Origin: Perlabentimonas sp034003245 | GTDB lineage: Bacteria > Bacteroidota > Bacteroidia > Bacteroidales > Tenuifilaceae | Direction of reading: 5' to 3' | Length of the DNA: 64,000 bases | Assembly (NCBI GenBank): GCA_034003245.1 | Contig: JAVEYY010000021.1 | Span: 15,678-79,677, forward strand | Shown here: piece by piece, positions 52,645-62,516 of the stretch | Layout: each line of letters opens with the position of its first letter | Numbering within the stretch: the first letter of the stretch is position 1 | Made by a program: the position numbers and the translations under genes | Notes under the pieces: model-generated | What the model was told of the DNA's origin: nothing | The model's input: only the letters and a program-made list of their open reading frames with translations | The model's database searches: none

Positions 52645-54195
52645 CTATATTTTTCTTAAAAGATGTTTCATGCTTACCTTTTCCTCCATAATTTCGCGGA
52701 GGCGCGATGCATCAACACGTTCCTGCTCCATGGTGTCGCGGTAGCGAATTGTTACCGTGTTATCCTCGAGCGACTGATGGTCGATGGTTATGCAGAACGG
52801 AGTTCCAATGGCATCGTGGCGGCGGTAACGCTTTCCAATGCTATCCTTCTCCTCGTACTGGCACTTAAAGTCGATCTTAAGATCATCCATAATCTGACGT
52901 GCCTTTTCGGGCAAACCATCCTTTTTTACCAAAGGTAAAACGGCAAGTTTAACAGGAGCTAATGCGGGTGGAATGCGAAGCACTACACGCTCATCAACTG
53001 TTCCATCTTCCTTGTTTATTTTTTCCTCGGTGTATGCCGATGAAAGGATTAACAGGAATGTTCTATCTAAGCCAATGGACGTTTCAACAACGTAGGGAAC
53101 ATAGTTGGAGTTGGTCTCGGGATCGAAATACTGCAACTTTTTACCCGATAATTTCTGATGATTTCCTAAATCGAAATCGGTACGTGAGTGAATCCCTTCG
53201 ACCTCCTTGAAGCCGAATGGAAAATTGAACTCGATATCGGTAGCCGCGTTTGCGTAGTGAGCCAGCTTGTCGTGATCGTGGAAACGATACTTGTGATCGC
53301 CCAATCCTAATGCCTTATGCCAGCGCAAGCGCTTTTCTTTCCAAAACTCGAACCACTGCATCTCCTGGCCTGGGCGGACAAAGAACTGCATCTCCATCTG
53401 TTCAAACTCCTTCATACGGAAAATGAACTGGCGAGCCACAATCTCGTTACGGAAAGCCTTACCAATTTGGGCAATACCAAAGGGCAACTTCATGCGTCCT
53501 GTCTTTTGCACGTTTAGGTAGTTTACAAAGATACCCTGCGCAGTTTCGGGACGAAGGTATATGGTGTTGGCGTCGTCGCTAACGGAGCCCATCTTAGTGT
53601 CGAACATGAGGTTAAACTGGCGCACATCGGTCCAGTTGCGCGAGCCCGAAATGGGGCAAACAATCTCGCAATCCTCAATAATCTTCTTAACCTCGGGCAA
53701 ATCACTATCATCCAAAGCCTTAACCATTCTGGTGCGAACAGCATCAATCTTGGCCTGAATTTCTAACACCCTGACGTTGGTTTTTACGAACATAGCCTCG
53801 TCGAAGCTATCGCCGAAACGCTTTTGCGCCTTGGTAACCTCCTTGGCAATCTTCTCCTCTTGCTTGGCCATCCAATCCTCGATAAGCACATCGGCACGGT
53901 AGCGTTTCTTGCTATCCTTATTGTCGATAAGCGGATCGTTAAATGCGCCCACATGTCCCGATGCAACCCAAACGTCTGGATGCATAAAGATGGCAGAGTC
54001 AAGACCCACGATATTCTCATTTAAACGGGTCATGGCATCCCACCAGTACTGGCGGATATTATTCTTAAGCTCAACACCGTTCTGTCCGTAGTCGTAAACT
54101 GCACTAAGGCCATCGTAAATCTCGCTGCTCTGGAAAACAAATCCGTACTCCTTGCAGTGCGCAATTAGCTTCTTAAATAGTTCTTCTTGGGTCAT
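52645..54195 (-). CDS. glyS: Glycine--tRNA ligase (homodimeric class II type)
   Basis: 516 residues. It is the single-chain eukaryote/Bacteroidota type. Motifs: GFVFQSSEIYDGLSAVYDYG at the N-terminus, LRPETAQGIFVNYLNV, motif 2 in GIAQIGKAFRNEIVARQF, motif 3 in ETSIGLDRTFL and the anticodon-binding domain from about residue 410. It charges tRNA-Gly. A promoter is predicted 240 bp upstream at 54432. Confidence 0.96.
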   Translation of the reverse strand: MTQEELFKKLIAHCKEYGFVFQSSEIYDGLSAVYDYGQNGVELKNNIRQYWWDAMTRLNENIVGLDSAIFMHPDVWVASGHVGAFNDPLIDNKDSKKRYRADVLIEDWMAKQEEKIAKEVTKAQKRFGDSFDEAMFVKTNVRVLEIQAKIDAVRTRMVKALDDSDLPEVKKIIEDCEIVCPISGSRNWTDVRQFNLMFDTKMGSVSDDANTIYLRPETAQGIFVNYLNVQKTGRMKLPFGIAQIGKAFRNEIVARQFIFRMKEFEQMEMQFFVRPGQEMQWFEFWKEKRLRWHKALGLGDHKYRFHDHDKLAHYANAATDIEFNFPFGFKEVEGIHSRTDFDLGNHQKLSGKKLQYFDPETNSNYVPYVVETSIGLDRTFLLILSSAYTEEKINKEDGTVDERVVLRIPPALAPVKLAVLPLVKKDGLPEKARQIMDDLKIDFKCQYEEKDSIGKRYRRHDAIGTPFCITIDHQSLEDNTVTIRYRDTMEQERVDASRLREIMEEKVSMKHLLRKI

Positions 54196-54283
54196 GTGTT
54201 ATGATTTTATTTTGATTATTCTCTTGGTTCTAATTACCATTAGTTGAAATATGCTGTTACAATTTAATGATTTGGCTAGAAGA

Positions 54284-54310
54284 CGGAAGTCCGAAGTCCG
54301 AAGTCCGTAG
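54284..54310. repeat. Short tandem repeat GAAGTCCG
   Basis: GAAGTCCG occurs three times in direct tandem, the third partly degenerate, and a near copy (GGAAGACCG) follows. Confidence 0.8.
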
Positions 54311-54431
54311 CCGGAAGACCGAATGTTACTTAGCTCAGCCTTCTAATCAATTAATCTCAAGCCAAACAAATATTCCACAAAAATTACCGTAATAATATTT
54401 TCTTTAGGCCTTTGATTTTGAAAAACATCTG

Positions 54432-54464
54432 CAAAAATAGTGGAATTAAACAAATTAAGACAAA
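54432..54464 (-). promoter_or_regulatory. Promoter of glyS
   Basis: On the minus strand TTTG (54461-54464) and TATTTTTG (54432-54439) are 21 nt apart, a good -33/-7 pair. The leader would be about 230 nt. Confidence 0.55.
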
Positions 54465-54562
54465 CATTTGGGTGGTTATGCAAAAAAGAGTTTGGGAAAG
54501 TGTTTTACAAAGCATACGCATTGATAGCAAACTTACGCTTGAACTAACATACAAGTACGAAA

Positions 54563-54590
54563 CAAAAAAGCACCCCAAACGAGGTGCTTT
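54563..54590 (-). terminator. Terminator of the GAPDH-like gene
   Basis: AAAGCACC / GGTGCTTT stem, followed by six T on the minus strand, 26 bp after the stop codon. Confidence 0.88.
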
Positions 54591-54615
54591 CTGTGTATAA
54601 TTTATGAATGATATT

Positions 54616-55869
54616 TTACCTGAGCGACAGATTGATATGATTAACCAGCTTGGTGAGGAAGTTCACATAGCTACCATACTCGTTGTCGTACCAGCCAAAC
54701 ACCTTTAGGTGTGTTACGGGGATACTTATCTCGCTGCTGGCCTGCACGCCATACTTGGCAAGCGACTCAACAGGAAGCCTTATGAAACCCGTGCGGGTAT
54801 GCGTCTCGTGCCCCTCTATAACCGTGGCAGCTCGGTAACCAACCAAGTCGGACGACACGTTCTGTTTCTCCGAGAACACTACCATATCGCGCTGTGCACC
54901 GCTGGCTGCATCCTTGTATATATTGTTAATCACCTCCCTGTTTATGGTGGCATTTCCCTTATCATCAACCTCACTGTAAAAAGTGAGATTTAGGGTGATA
55001 AGCGAAACGGTTGTAGTGGGAATACGAACCGAATCGGCCATAAAGCCTATCTCTTGAATTTGAGGCAGAATGGAATCGAGTGCTTTGGCTGCCCCCGTTG
55101 TTGAAAGGATAATATTATTGAAAACCGAACGGGTTTTACGTAAATCGCTTGCCCCCATGCTTGGGATGGTATCGAGCACCGACTGGGTATTGGTGGCAGC
55201 ATGCACTGTTGACATGGAAGCTGTAAGGATATTGGAGGTGGCAGGATTCTCGAGCAGTGGCTTAATCATATGTGCCAAACCAGTGGTGGTGCAGCTGGCT
55301 GCCGAAACCACGTGATGTTTTAGGGGGTCAAAATCCATATGGTTAATGCCGTACACCATCATGATGCTATCGTTGGGCATCTTTTTAGCAGAATCTTTGA
55401 TTTTGAATGGAGCCGAGGCTACCACTTTTTTTGCTCCCCCCGCCAGGTGCCCCCTAAGGCTACCCTTTGCCGACTCGACATCGGCGGTGGGGTCGAGGAA
55501 CTGCCCTGTACAATCAACCACAATTTGCACTCCCTCTTTTGCCCATGGAATATTCTTGGGATTTCGTTCCTTGGTAAGCACCTTAACGTACATCCCATCG
55601 ATATCGAAAACAAAATTAGCGGGGTCCACCACCTTGCACTCCACCTTTGTACCAGAGTGGCCATACACAAAGTGATCGAGCCTTCCGTAGGTTGAGTCCG
55701 ATTCCAATGCGCCAATAACATCCTCGGGCCTTTTGCCCACCTCGCGGCCAAGGTTTACGACCACTCCATCGAAGTTTCGGTTTACCAGCTGGTTCCAAAG
55801 CATTAGCTTACCAATGCGCCCCAAGCTGTTGATTCCAAGGTAATTTTTCCCTTTTACAACTGGCTCCAT
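54616..55869 (-). CDS. Divergent glyceraldehyde-3-phosphate dehydrogenase-like protein
   Basis: 417 residues, about 80 longer than normal GAPDH. The NAD region is INSLGRIGKL. The catalytic Cys is kept at residue 193 in ASCTTTGL (normally SCTTNC), and the catalytic His at 223 in TVHAAT. The C-terminal WYDNEYG motif is present. The longer N-terminal half contains additional loops. Whether it acts in glycolysis or on another aldehyde phosphate is open. A second, classical GAPDH gene lies just upstream on the same strand. Confidence 0.85.
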   Translation of the reverse strand: MEPVVKGKNYLGINSLGRIGKLMLWNQLVNRNFDGVVVNLGREVGKRPEDVIGALESDSTYGRLDHFVYGHSGTKVECKVVDPANFVFDIDGMYVKVLTKERNPKNIPWAKEGVQIVVDCTGQFLDPTADVESAKGSLRGHLAGGAKKVVASAPFKIKDSAKKMPNDSIMMVYGINHMDFDPLKHHVVSAASCTTTGLAHMIKPLLENPATSNILTASMSTVHAATNTQSVLDTIPSMGASDLRKTRSVFNNIILSTTGAAKALDSILPQIQEIGFMADSVRIPTTTVSLITLNLTFYSEVDDKGNATINREVINNIYKDAASGAQRDMVVFSEKQNVSSDLVGYRAATVIEGHETHTRTGFIRLPVESLAKYGVQASSEISIPVTHLKVFGWYDNEYGSYVNFLTKLVNHINLSLR

Positions 55870-55980
55870 TATTTTAGCTGTTTTTGAAGTTATCTACTAG
55901 GTTATATTGATATCAAATATCTGCCAATAATTTAACAGAAGCAAACAACCCACGGTGTTAGGAAACATCTTAACAGCGAG

Positions 55981-56991
55981 CTATGCCATTTGCTTTGCCA
56001 TAAGTAGCACTAGGTCGACCAGCCTATTGGAGTAGCCTATCTCATTATCGTACCACAATATAATCTGCGCTGTATTATCGTTAACCACCTTTGTGGCTAG
56101 CGAGTCGAACACGCATGAATGGGTGTTCCCCAAAACATCGCTCGATACTATGGGATCGGCTGTGTACTCCACAATTCCCTTCTGTTCGCCTTCAGCATAT
56201 CCCTTTACTAAGGCATTAATGGAGTTAGCCGTAACCGTTTGCCTAAATGTTAAAACCAGCTCCGACAGGGCTCCGCAAGCAACAGGAACCCGGGTGGATA
56301 TGCCATTGAACCTACTCGAAAGTTCAGGCATAATGCTATGCAATGCCCCAATGGCGCTTGTGGATGTAGGTATTATATTATCGGCCGAGGCTCGTGAGCG
56401 GCGAAAATCAGGATGGGGAGAGTCGATGATGCGCTGATTGTTTGTATAGGGATGCACGGTATTTAAAAAAGCCGATTCAATGCCTATCTCCTTGTTCAAT
56501 ATATTCAGAATTGGAGCTATGCAGTTTGCAGTGCAGCTGGCGTTGGATACGATTTGGTGCTGGGGAAGCAACTTATGTTCGTTTACACCAATCACCACGG
56601 TTAGATCCAGCTCGTCCGAAGGTGGGCACGATAGGATTACACGCTTAGCTCCGGAATTTATATGTTGATGCAAGCTCTCGCGGGTTGTGAATATTCCCGA
56701 CGAATCTACCACTACATCGGCTCCCCATTCACGCCAAGGGATGTTAGAGGGGCTCTCGTAATGGCCAATATTAACTTTCGACCCATTGATATGCAGCTTA
56801 CCGTCCTCAACCCTAACCTCCCTATTAAACCTCCCATGAACAGTATCGTATTTCAGAAGGTATATCAGCATCTCATCGTCCATCAAATCGTTAATTCCCA
56901 CCAGCTCAATTTCAGGGTGATGAACCAGCATCCTGAAAAACATTTTACCAATCCGGCCAAAACCATTTATTCCAACCCTAACTCTATTCAT
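55981..56991 (-). CDS. gap: Glyceraldehyde-3-phosphate dehydrogenase (type I)
   Basis: 336 residues from the ATG at 56991; the frame is open from a TTG at 57012. Signatures: VGINGFGRIGK, the catalytic Cys153 in SNASCTANCIAP, HPYTNNQR (normally HAYTNDQ), RRSRASADNIIPTSTSA and WYDNEIGYS. It oxidises glyceraldehyde 3-phosphate with NAD in glycolysis or runs in reverse. The active-site variants (SCTAN for SCTTN, HPYT for HAYT) are unusual; a role as erythrose-4-phosphate dehydrogenase is a weaker alternative. TAATTTTG at 57010-57017 is a -7 match. Confidence 0.9.
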   Translation of the reverse strand: MNRVRVGINGFGRIGKMFFRMLVHHPEIELVGINDLMDDEMLIYLLKYDTVHGRFNREVRVEDGKLHINGSKVNIGHYESPSNIPWREWGADVVVDSSGIFTTRESLHQHINSGAKRVILSCPPSDELDLTVVIGVNEHKLLPQHQIVSNASCTANCIAPILNILNKEIGIESAFLNTVHPYTNNQRIIDSPHPDFRRSRASADNIIPTSTSAIGALHSIMPELSSRFNGISTRVPVACGALSELVLTFRQTVTANSINALVKGYAEGEQKGIVEYTADPIVSSDVLGNTHSCVFDSLATKVVNDNTAQIILWYDNEIGYSNRLVDLVLLMAKQMA

Positions 56992-57009
56992 TGCTTTTGA
57001 TTTGAGCCA

Positions 57010-57017
57010 CAAAATTA
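57010..57017 (-). promoter_or_regulatory. -7 promoter element for gap
   Basis: TAATTTTG on the minus strand matches TAnnTTTG, 18 bp before the ATG at 56991. Confidence 0.45.
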
Positions 57018-57080
57018 GCTATATGGAATGTATGTTTGCCTAAAAAAGTATGTATTAAGCAACATCTATTTTGAGGATTT

Positions 57081-60000
57081 TTAGGGTTGCTGAAGCGGGA
57101 AGTGGCCTAAGTAAACGCTACCTGTGTGTGCATCCAACGATATGGCATCGCCAGGAGCAAGATCGAATTTTCCGAATCGGCATCTGCCCTCGTCGTGCAG
57201 CATGAATAGATCGGTGCAGTTCACCACGCAAATTTTACCTAATCGGCCAGCGGTTACAGCGGCGTGCGATGTTGCACCACCACGCGAGGTAACCAACCCG
57301 TGGCATTGGAAAATAATGGGCAGGTCGTCGGGGGTAGTATCGGCGCTTGCATACACAAAGTGTCCATCGGGGTTCAGCTCCTTTTGCCTATTCAAATCAT
57401 CCATATCGAACACAAGCACCCCGTTTAGAATTGACGCTCCGATGGGAATGCCCTTGCCAAGCAGCTTAGACTTGGGCGGTGGCGACTGGTAATGGATTGT
57501 TGCCTCTGGGGTATAAATTTGCTGATCGCGAGTTTGCAAGATGTAAAGGTCGTAAGGGTTATCCGACTCGAAAGTGAACTCTATCTCCTGATGCCCCAGC
57601 TGCATCTTATTCACCAGCTGATCGGCCAAATGGAACAAGCGCTGGTAAGTGCGAGGCAACTTGGCCTGTAGCGACTTATGCTTATCCCACTTCCTGTCCC
57701 GCTCCTGATGCTCCGATATGGGCAGCACATTGGTCACTCCACCTACCACATCCTCGCCTTGACTAAGCAGGGAGTACTCGCCATTAAGGGTAACCCCGGG
57801 ATTGTCCACCGAAAGGTCGTTGGTAAAAACAACTCCAGTACCCGATGTGCGATGTAAGTTACCAAATACCATGCTCTGAATAATAACAGCAGTGCCCCAC
57901 TCGTCGGCAATTTGCAGATGCTTTCGGTACAGCTGGGCCCTTGGCCCATCCCAGCTATCGAGCACGCTCTCGATGGCAGCAAAAAGCTGCTCCTCGGGAT
58001 CGTTAAAAAACGGTACCCCTCTAATACCCAGGAGTTCCTTGCACTCTAGGGCTATCTGCTCCATCTGATGAGCATCGAACTGCTCTTTCACCGTGGTTTC
58101 CTTTTCGCCTTGATGCCTATGCATTATCTCATCGAAGGCTGTTCGCTCAATCCCATAGGCTTGTCCCCAGGTTTGCAAAAAACGGCGGTAGCAATCCCAC
58201 GCGGTCCAACCCATATTCTTGGCTTGGCTAAGGGCTCTTGCAATATCATCGTTCATACCTACGTTCAGGAATGTATTCATAGCCCCCGGCATCGATATGG
58301 CTGCTCCGGAGCGCACCGATAAAAGCAATGGATTTTGAGGATCGGCAAACCTTTTTTGCGTTAGCTGCTCTACCTGTGCCAAATATTTGGTTACCGTACT
58401 TTGGTAATCCTGCTTTATCGGATTATAGGATTTGATGGTATCGTATCGGCGAAAAAATTCAGTGGTAAGAATAAAGCCGGGTGGCACAGGGAAACTACTA
58501 TTGTATAATGATTTAAGGAAGAAACCCTTCGACCCGAGGAACACCCTGTTGTCGGCCTTATCGCCCTTCTCCTGGAATGATGTTATCAGCAGCTTAACAT
58601 CAATATCCATAATGTTCTTTAGATTCTGATCGGAATAGAGCTGCCCCATACTATTTAGGCTCGTAAGCACTGCCGCCACAAACGAATCTAAATCCTGCAA
58701 AAGGAACGATCCCGAAAGCATATCGCGGTAAAACGATTCGGAGCGCTTATGGATACTTATCTGCAGGTTGTCCTTCTCCTCATCGCTCAGGTACTGCGGT
58801 ATTATCTCCTTAAGTATTCCATCGAAACGTGCATAAAAAGCGCTTCCAATTATCTCCTTTACGCTATCGCCAATAAACTGAAAGATATTAATGTACTGGT
58901 TCAGCGAAAAACTATACGAGCTGAGACTGTAGCGCAGCATGCTAAGGTTGGAGTCGAAGCTGGGGCTGGAAATGCCATCGAGCATAAGACCCTGGTGAAA
59001 AAGTTCCAACACCTCAACAATATCTCTTAGGCTGCTAGCCGTAATATATGACAGGTTAACCTGTTCAACAACTTGCCGTACTATTTTTGATGCGGCCTTC
59101 TCGAGCTTAAAAATATGGCCCAACGCCTCGAACTTGGGCTCATGGTACTGGCCATACATCGATGGAATGCCAAAGGCAACATGCCTTTTGTAGTATATCG
59201 ACTCCCACCCCTCGGTTTTTGTTCTACTTGTAACCACCTTATTAAGGTTGGCCATACACTCGAAAATGATGCTTAGCATAGCCACGCAGTCACCCTGCTT
59301 TTCAGCGGCTATAAACAAGTCTATCCTTTCGTTATCGAGGCAGCTACATAGCCTCATCTCCTGAACCACATCTATTGCGTCGGCAAAGTACTTCTCTTTA
59401 AGCAGATAGGCAACCTTAATAAAATGCTTTAGCTTAGTTTTGTGCAGGCTTTCAATGTCTTCTATCTGATTGAGAGTAGAGTCTAGTTCTTGCAGTGAAA
59501 GGTCTAGAAGTGCTTCGGGAGGGGCACCAATCGCTTTCGAAACCTTAAGCACAAGTTTATGCATGGGCGTATTCCACGAATCCGCTTTCTTTACAACATC
59601 CTTAAGGTCGGGGGGCAAAATGGGTTCAACCTGAGTAAAGTCATTGTTTGCCCAAAAAGCCAGCGTTTTCTCAAGAAAGTTTAGGTGAGTGCTATTACCA
59701 TCAACATGAATTTGCTTGCGCAAAAAATGCATAAGCTTATCCTGCCTATTGGAAAGGGTGTCGAGCTGAGTGCTCACATCGCGAAGGTCCCCCTCAGCAC
59801 CTATCTCTTTAAAGAAAACGGGAAAAAGCCTACACAGCTCCTTCACAGGCTTGTAAATTGCCTCTATATCTGCATTAAGCAGATTTGACACATTGCGCTG
59901 AAAAAGATCGGTGTCGAAAATAAGCACCCCGCCCAGCTTGAGATTTACTATAAGTGCCGACAACAACCTCTCGAAACGCTGAGGCGCTACTTCAATAAGT

Positions 60001-61163
60001 CCTAGCCAAACCCTTAGACTTTTCAAGTGGTTGGGATCGACTCGGAGCTGCCAGTCGGAGCTCATATACGTTTTGCCCGGGGGCGTATAGCCAATCCGCA
60101 TTACGTGCCCTTCGAACTGCGTTAATAACGGCTTACTAAAGAACAGCGCAAACTCTTTGCCCATGGTGGCAATACAGTCGAGCACTACGGATCGATGATC
60201 CTGAAGTAGGGACTCGAAAACCCTGAAGATTCCATTCACAAAATCGCCAATTTCATGGTTTGGCACATCGTTAAGTATGCCCGTGAGCAACCTATTCATA
60301 TCCCAAATCAGGTACTCCTTTTGATGCTCCATGTTGGGCATCCTTAGCAGGTAGATTATGTAATGGAACTGGCTTATGGGGCTATCGAATTGAGTGATAA
60401 GCTGACGATGGTAGTCGGCAATATCCGAAAAGAGCGCCACCTTATCGACAAGCTCATCCCAGCTTTTAGCTTGGGTAACCTGACGCTTAAGCTGCGAGTA
60501 AAACTTTGCGCCCACCCTTTTCACCACCAATATGTTGTCGTCGGGGAAGAAGCGAAGATCATCCATAGCCCACTTATCGATATCCGAAGCATTTTGCCAC
60601 TGGCTTATGGTATCGATGGCAATGGTTCGGAACAGATTAAAAACCTCGTCGCCTAAAGAGCTATGATTCCCTTGTGCTGCCAGTCGTTTGCGCAGGCTAT
60701 TGGCATTGGCTATTACGTGATCTTTATGTAAGGCGTAAGCATTCTTAAGAATAGCGATACCTTTTGCCTGAATATCTATAAGCTCCGGATGCTCCTTTAG
60801 CAGTAGTTCGAGATACGAGGCTAGGCTCTGCAGGAGAATATCAATATTGTTGCTGCTGGTTGCTTCCTGAGTTAAATCATCGAAAATAGCAAGAAAAACA
60901 TTGAATGCCCTAGTGTGATCTGACTGCTGTGAGTAGAACCAAAAATCGGAGATGGCAACCTTTTTCAGATTATTGCAAAGATAATCGAGGTTGTGGTATG
61001 GGTGGTTTAGCTCGCGTATAAACTCCGACACTCGCTGGTTTAGGCCAAACTGCTCATGGGAAAGGGAGACAAGCCACACGTGCTCACGGGGAATTACAAT
61101 GTTAACATCGCTGGTTTGCTGAAGGTTGGCCTCAAGAGCCTTCGATTCGAACTGTTTTTCCAT
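57081..61163 (-). CDS. PPDK-like protein with large helical N-terminus and no PEP/pyruvate barrel
   Basis: 1360 residues from the ATG at 61163. Residues 1 to about 860 are helical with no motif I recognise. From about 868 the sequence follows pyruvate phosphate dikinase: ATP-grasp start LGSKGFFLKSLYNS, SFPVPPGFILTTE, LLSVRSGAAISMPGAMNTFL, GEDVVGGVTN, then the swivelling phosphohistidine domain with the His near residue 1298 in RGGATSHAAVTAGRLGK. The protein stops right after that domain and lacks the TIM-barrel PEP/pyruvate domain. It should bind ATP and phosphorylate its own His, but the acceptor is unknown. Confidence 0.88.
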   Translation of the reverse strand: MEKQFESKALEANLQQTSDVNIVIPREHVWLVSLSHEQFGLNQRVSEFIRELNHPYHNLDYLCNNLKKVAISDFWFYSQQSDHTRAFNVFLAIFDDLTQEATSSNNIDILLQSLASYLELLLKEHPELIDIQAKGIAILKNAYALHKDHVIANANSLRKRLAAQGNHSSLGDEVFNLFRTIAIDTISQWQNASDIDKWAMDDLRFFPDDNILVVKRVGAKFYSQLKRQVTQAKSWDELVDKVALFSDIADYHRQLITQFDSPISQFHYIIYLLRMPNMEHQKEYLIWDMNRLLTGILNDVPNHEIGDFVNGIFRVFESLLQDHRSVVLDCIATMGKEFALFFSKPLLTQFEGHVMRIGYTPPGKTYMSSDWQLRVDPNHLKSLRVWLGLIEVAPQRFERLLSALIVNLKLGGVLIFDTDLFQRNVSNLLNADIEAIYKPVKELCRLFPVFFKEIGAEGDLRDVSTQLDTLSNRQDKLMHFLRKQIHVDGNSTHLNFLEKTLAFWANNDFTQVEPILPPDLKDVVKKADSWNTPMHKLVLKVSKAIGAPPEALLDLSLQELDSTLNQIEDIESLHKTKLKHFIKVAYLLKEKYFADAIDVVQEMRLCSCLDNERIDLFIAAEKQGDCVAMLSIIFECMANLNKVVTSRTKTEGWESIYYKRHVAFGIPSMYGQYHEPKFEALGHIFKLEKAASKIVRQVVEQVNLSYITASSLRDIVEVLELFHQGLMLDGISSPSFDSNLSMLRYSLSSYSFSLNQYINIFQFIGDSVKEIIGSAFYARFDGILKEIIPQYLSDEEKDNLQISIHKRSESFYRDMLSGSFLLQDLDSFVAAVLTSLNSMGQLYSDQNLKNIMDIDVKLLITSFQEKGDKADNRVFLGSKGFFLKSLYNSSFPVPPGFILTTEFFRRYDTIKSYNPIKQDYQSTVTKYLAQVEQLTQKRFADPQNPLLLSVRSGAAISMPGAMNTFLNVGMNDDIARALSQAKNMGWTAWDCYRRFLQTWGQAYGIERTAFDEIMHRHQGEKETTVKEQFDAHQMEQIALECKELLGIRGVPFFNDPEEQLFAAIESVLDSWDGPRAQLYRKHLQIADEWGTAVIIQSMVFGNLHRTSGTGVVFTNDLSVDNPGVTLNGEYSLLSQGEDVVGGVTNVLPISEHQERDRKWDKHKSLQAKLPRTYQRLFHLADQLVNKMQLGHQEIEFTFESDNPYDLYILQTRDQQIYTPEATIHYQSPPPKSKLLGKGIPIGASILNGVLVFDMDDLNRQKELNPDGHFVYASADTTPDDLPIIFQCHGLVTSRGGATSHAAVTAGRLGKICVVNCTDLFMLHDEGRCRFGKFDLAPGDAISLDAHTGSVYLGHFPLQQP

Positions 61164-61236
61164 TACTTGTAGCAGCTCATACAATTCGCACTAAAGGTAA
61201 TAATCTGATTTAGAATTAAGAAATGTTTACAGATAC

Positions 61237-62460
61237 TTATCTAAGTATGAATGGGGGAATCTCGACACCCCTATGCTTAAACTTCAATGGGACGATGCGT
61301 GCGGGGATAAGCTCATCATGAACTATCCACGGAACTACCCAGCGGTTGTTACGGATACCAATCTCGGGGAAGTTGTAATTTTGCACATCGAGCAGCTGCC
61401 GGGAATCGCTTACAAATTGGTCGAAAAGATACTGGTCGCTCTCGTTAAAATAGCTAGCTAATTTCTCGTATTTAGCTACTGGCAAAACTCTGTACTTACG
61501 CTTCCCACTCACAATTGGCCTATGCACCCAAACCAAGGCATAACCAGCGTTGGCTATTCGGGTTTTTCCATTTACCTTTTCGATATGCAGAGCAGCCACT
61601 GCCCCGCCATTTCGATATCGAGGCCTCTGGTTCGACACAAAATTACCAAGGGAGTAAACCGCCACACGCCCATCTGTAGTATCGGTATCGAACGATGCCT
61701 CCATACGCTGAATTACATGAGGATGCGAACCGATAACAATCCTAATCCCCAGTTCATGCATAAAACGAGTTAGCTTAAGCTGCGTAATATTTGGATTCCG
61801 CTCATACTCGTTGCCCCAGTGCATAAAGGCAATCACCTCGTCAACATTAAGTTTTTGAGCCTTTTGGTAATCGGCACGGATTAGGGCGGTATCAATTAGG
61901 TTAACAATTGTTGGATGAGGAACAGGAATTCCGTTTGTCCCATATGTATAGTTTAGCAAAGCTAAACGAATACCATTTTGCTCGAGGATAAGCGGATAGA
62001 TAGAGTCGCGATGAAGGGAATCCTTATACGCTCCGGCATAGGGAACACCTCTGCTATTAATCACATCGATGGTACGTAGAATGCCGCTTTTATATCGATC
62101 CACAGTGTGGTTGTTGGCAGTTACCAAAACGTTAACGCCTGCCCCTAAAACCCCATCAAGCAGCTCATCGGGTGAGCTGAACTGCGGGTAACCTTTATAC
62201 GGTGGCCCAGCAAGAGTAACCTCTAGATTGGCAATTGTTAAATCGGCACGCTTAAAAATTGGGGATACCCGTGCAAACACATCGTCGTAGTTGTAGTGAC
62301 CCGTTTCCTCATCAAATGCAGCTTTTATCTGAGGATCGTGACCCATAACATCGCCAATAAACATAAGGGTTAAGCTTTGCTGAGTTTGGGCTTGCTGTCC
62401 AAAAACTGAATTGACCGAGAACAGAAATAAAAAACTACAAGATATTATGAACCGTACCAT
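61237..62460 (-). CDS. CapA-family metallophosphatase-like protein
   Basis: 407 residues with a signal peptide (cleavage near VFGQQ). It has the CapA/PGA_cap pattern: MFIGDVMGHDP, ADLTIANLEVTLAG, VNVLVTANNHTVDR, EVIAFMHWGNEYE and VIGSHPHVIQRME. The family is named for a poly-gamma-glutamate capsule protein, but most members have an unknown substrate; the calcineurin-like metal site is conserved. It is predicted to act in the periplasm. Confidence 0.9.
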   Translation of the reverse strand: MVRFIISCSFLFLFSVNSVFGQQAQTQQSLTLMFIGDVMGHDPQIKAAFDEETGHYNYDDVFARVSPIFKRADLTIANLEVTLAGPPYKGYPQFSSPDELLDGVLGAGVNVLVTANNHTVDRYKSGILRTIDVINSRGVPYAGAYKDSLHRDSIYPLILEQNGIRLALLNYTYGTNGIPVPHPTIVNLIDTALIRADYQKAQKLNVDEVIAFMHWGNEYERNPNITQLKLTRFMHELGIRIVIGSHPHVIQRMEASFDTDTTDGRVAVYSLGNFVSNQRPRYRNGGAVAALHIEKVNGKTRIANAGYALVWVHRPIVSGKRKYRVLPVAKYEKLASYFNESDQYLFDQFVSDSRQLLDVQNYNFPEIGIRNNRWVVPWIVHDELIPARIVPLKFKHRGVEIPPFILR

Positions 62461-62516
62461 AAATTGGTGTTTGGATTATGGTCAAATATAACATTTAACG
62501 CAGAAAGAGACAACTC

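Larger units (their letters stand above)
54196..54615. other. Gene-free region upstream of glyS
   Basis: 420 bp. It has the predicted glyS promoter (54432-54464), tandem GAAGTCCG repeats at about 54284-54310, and the terminator of the GAPDH-like gene (54563-54590). The two frames of about 60 codons at 54384-54600 run through the terminator and are rejected. Confidence 0.75.

Noticed and set aside
54384..54600. Two frames of about 60 codons upstream of glyS
   Set aside because: Both run through the terminator at 54563 and overlap the glyS promoter.
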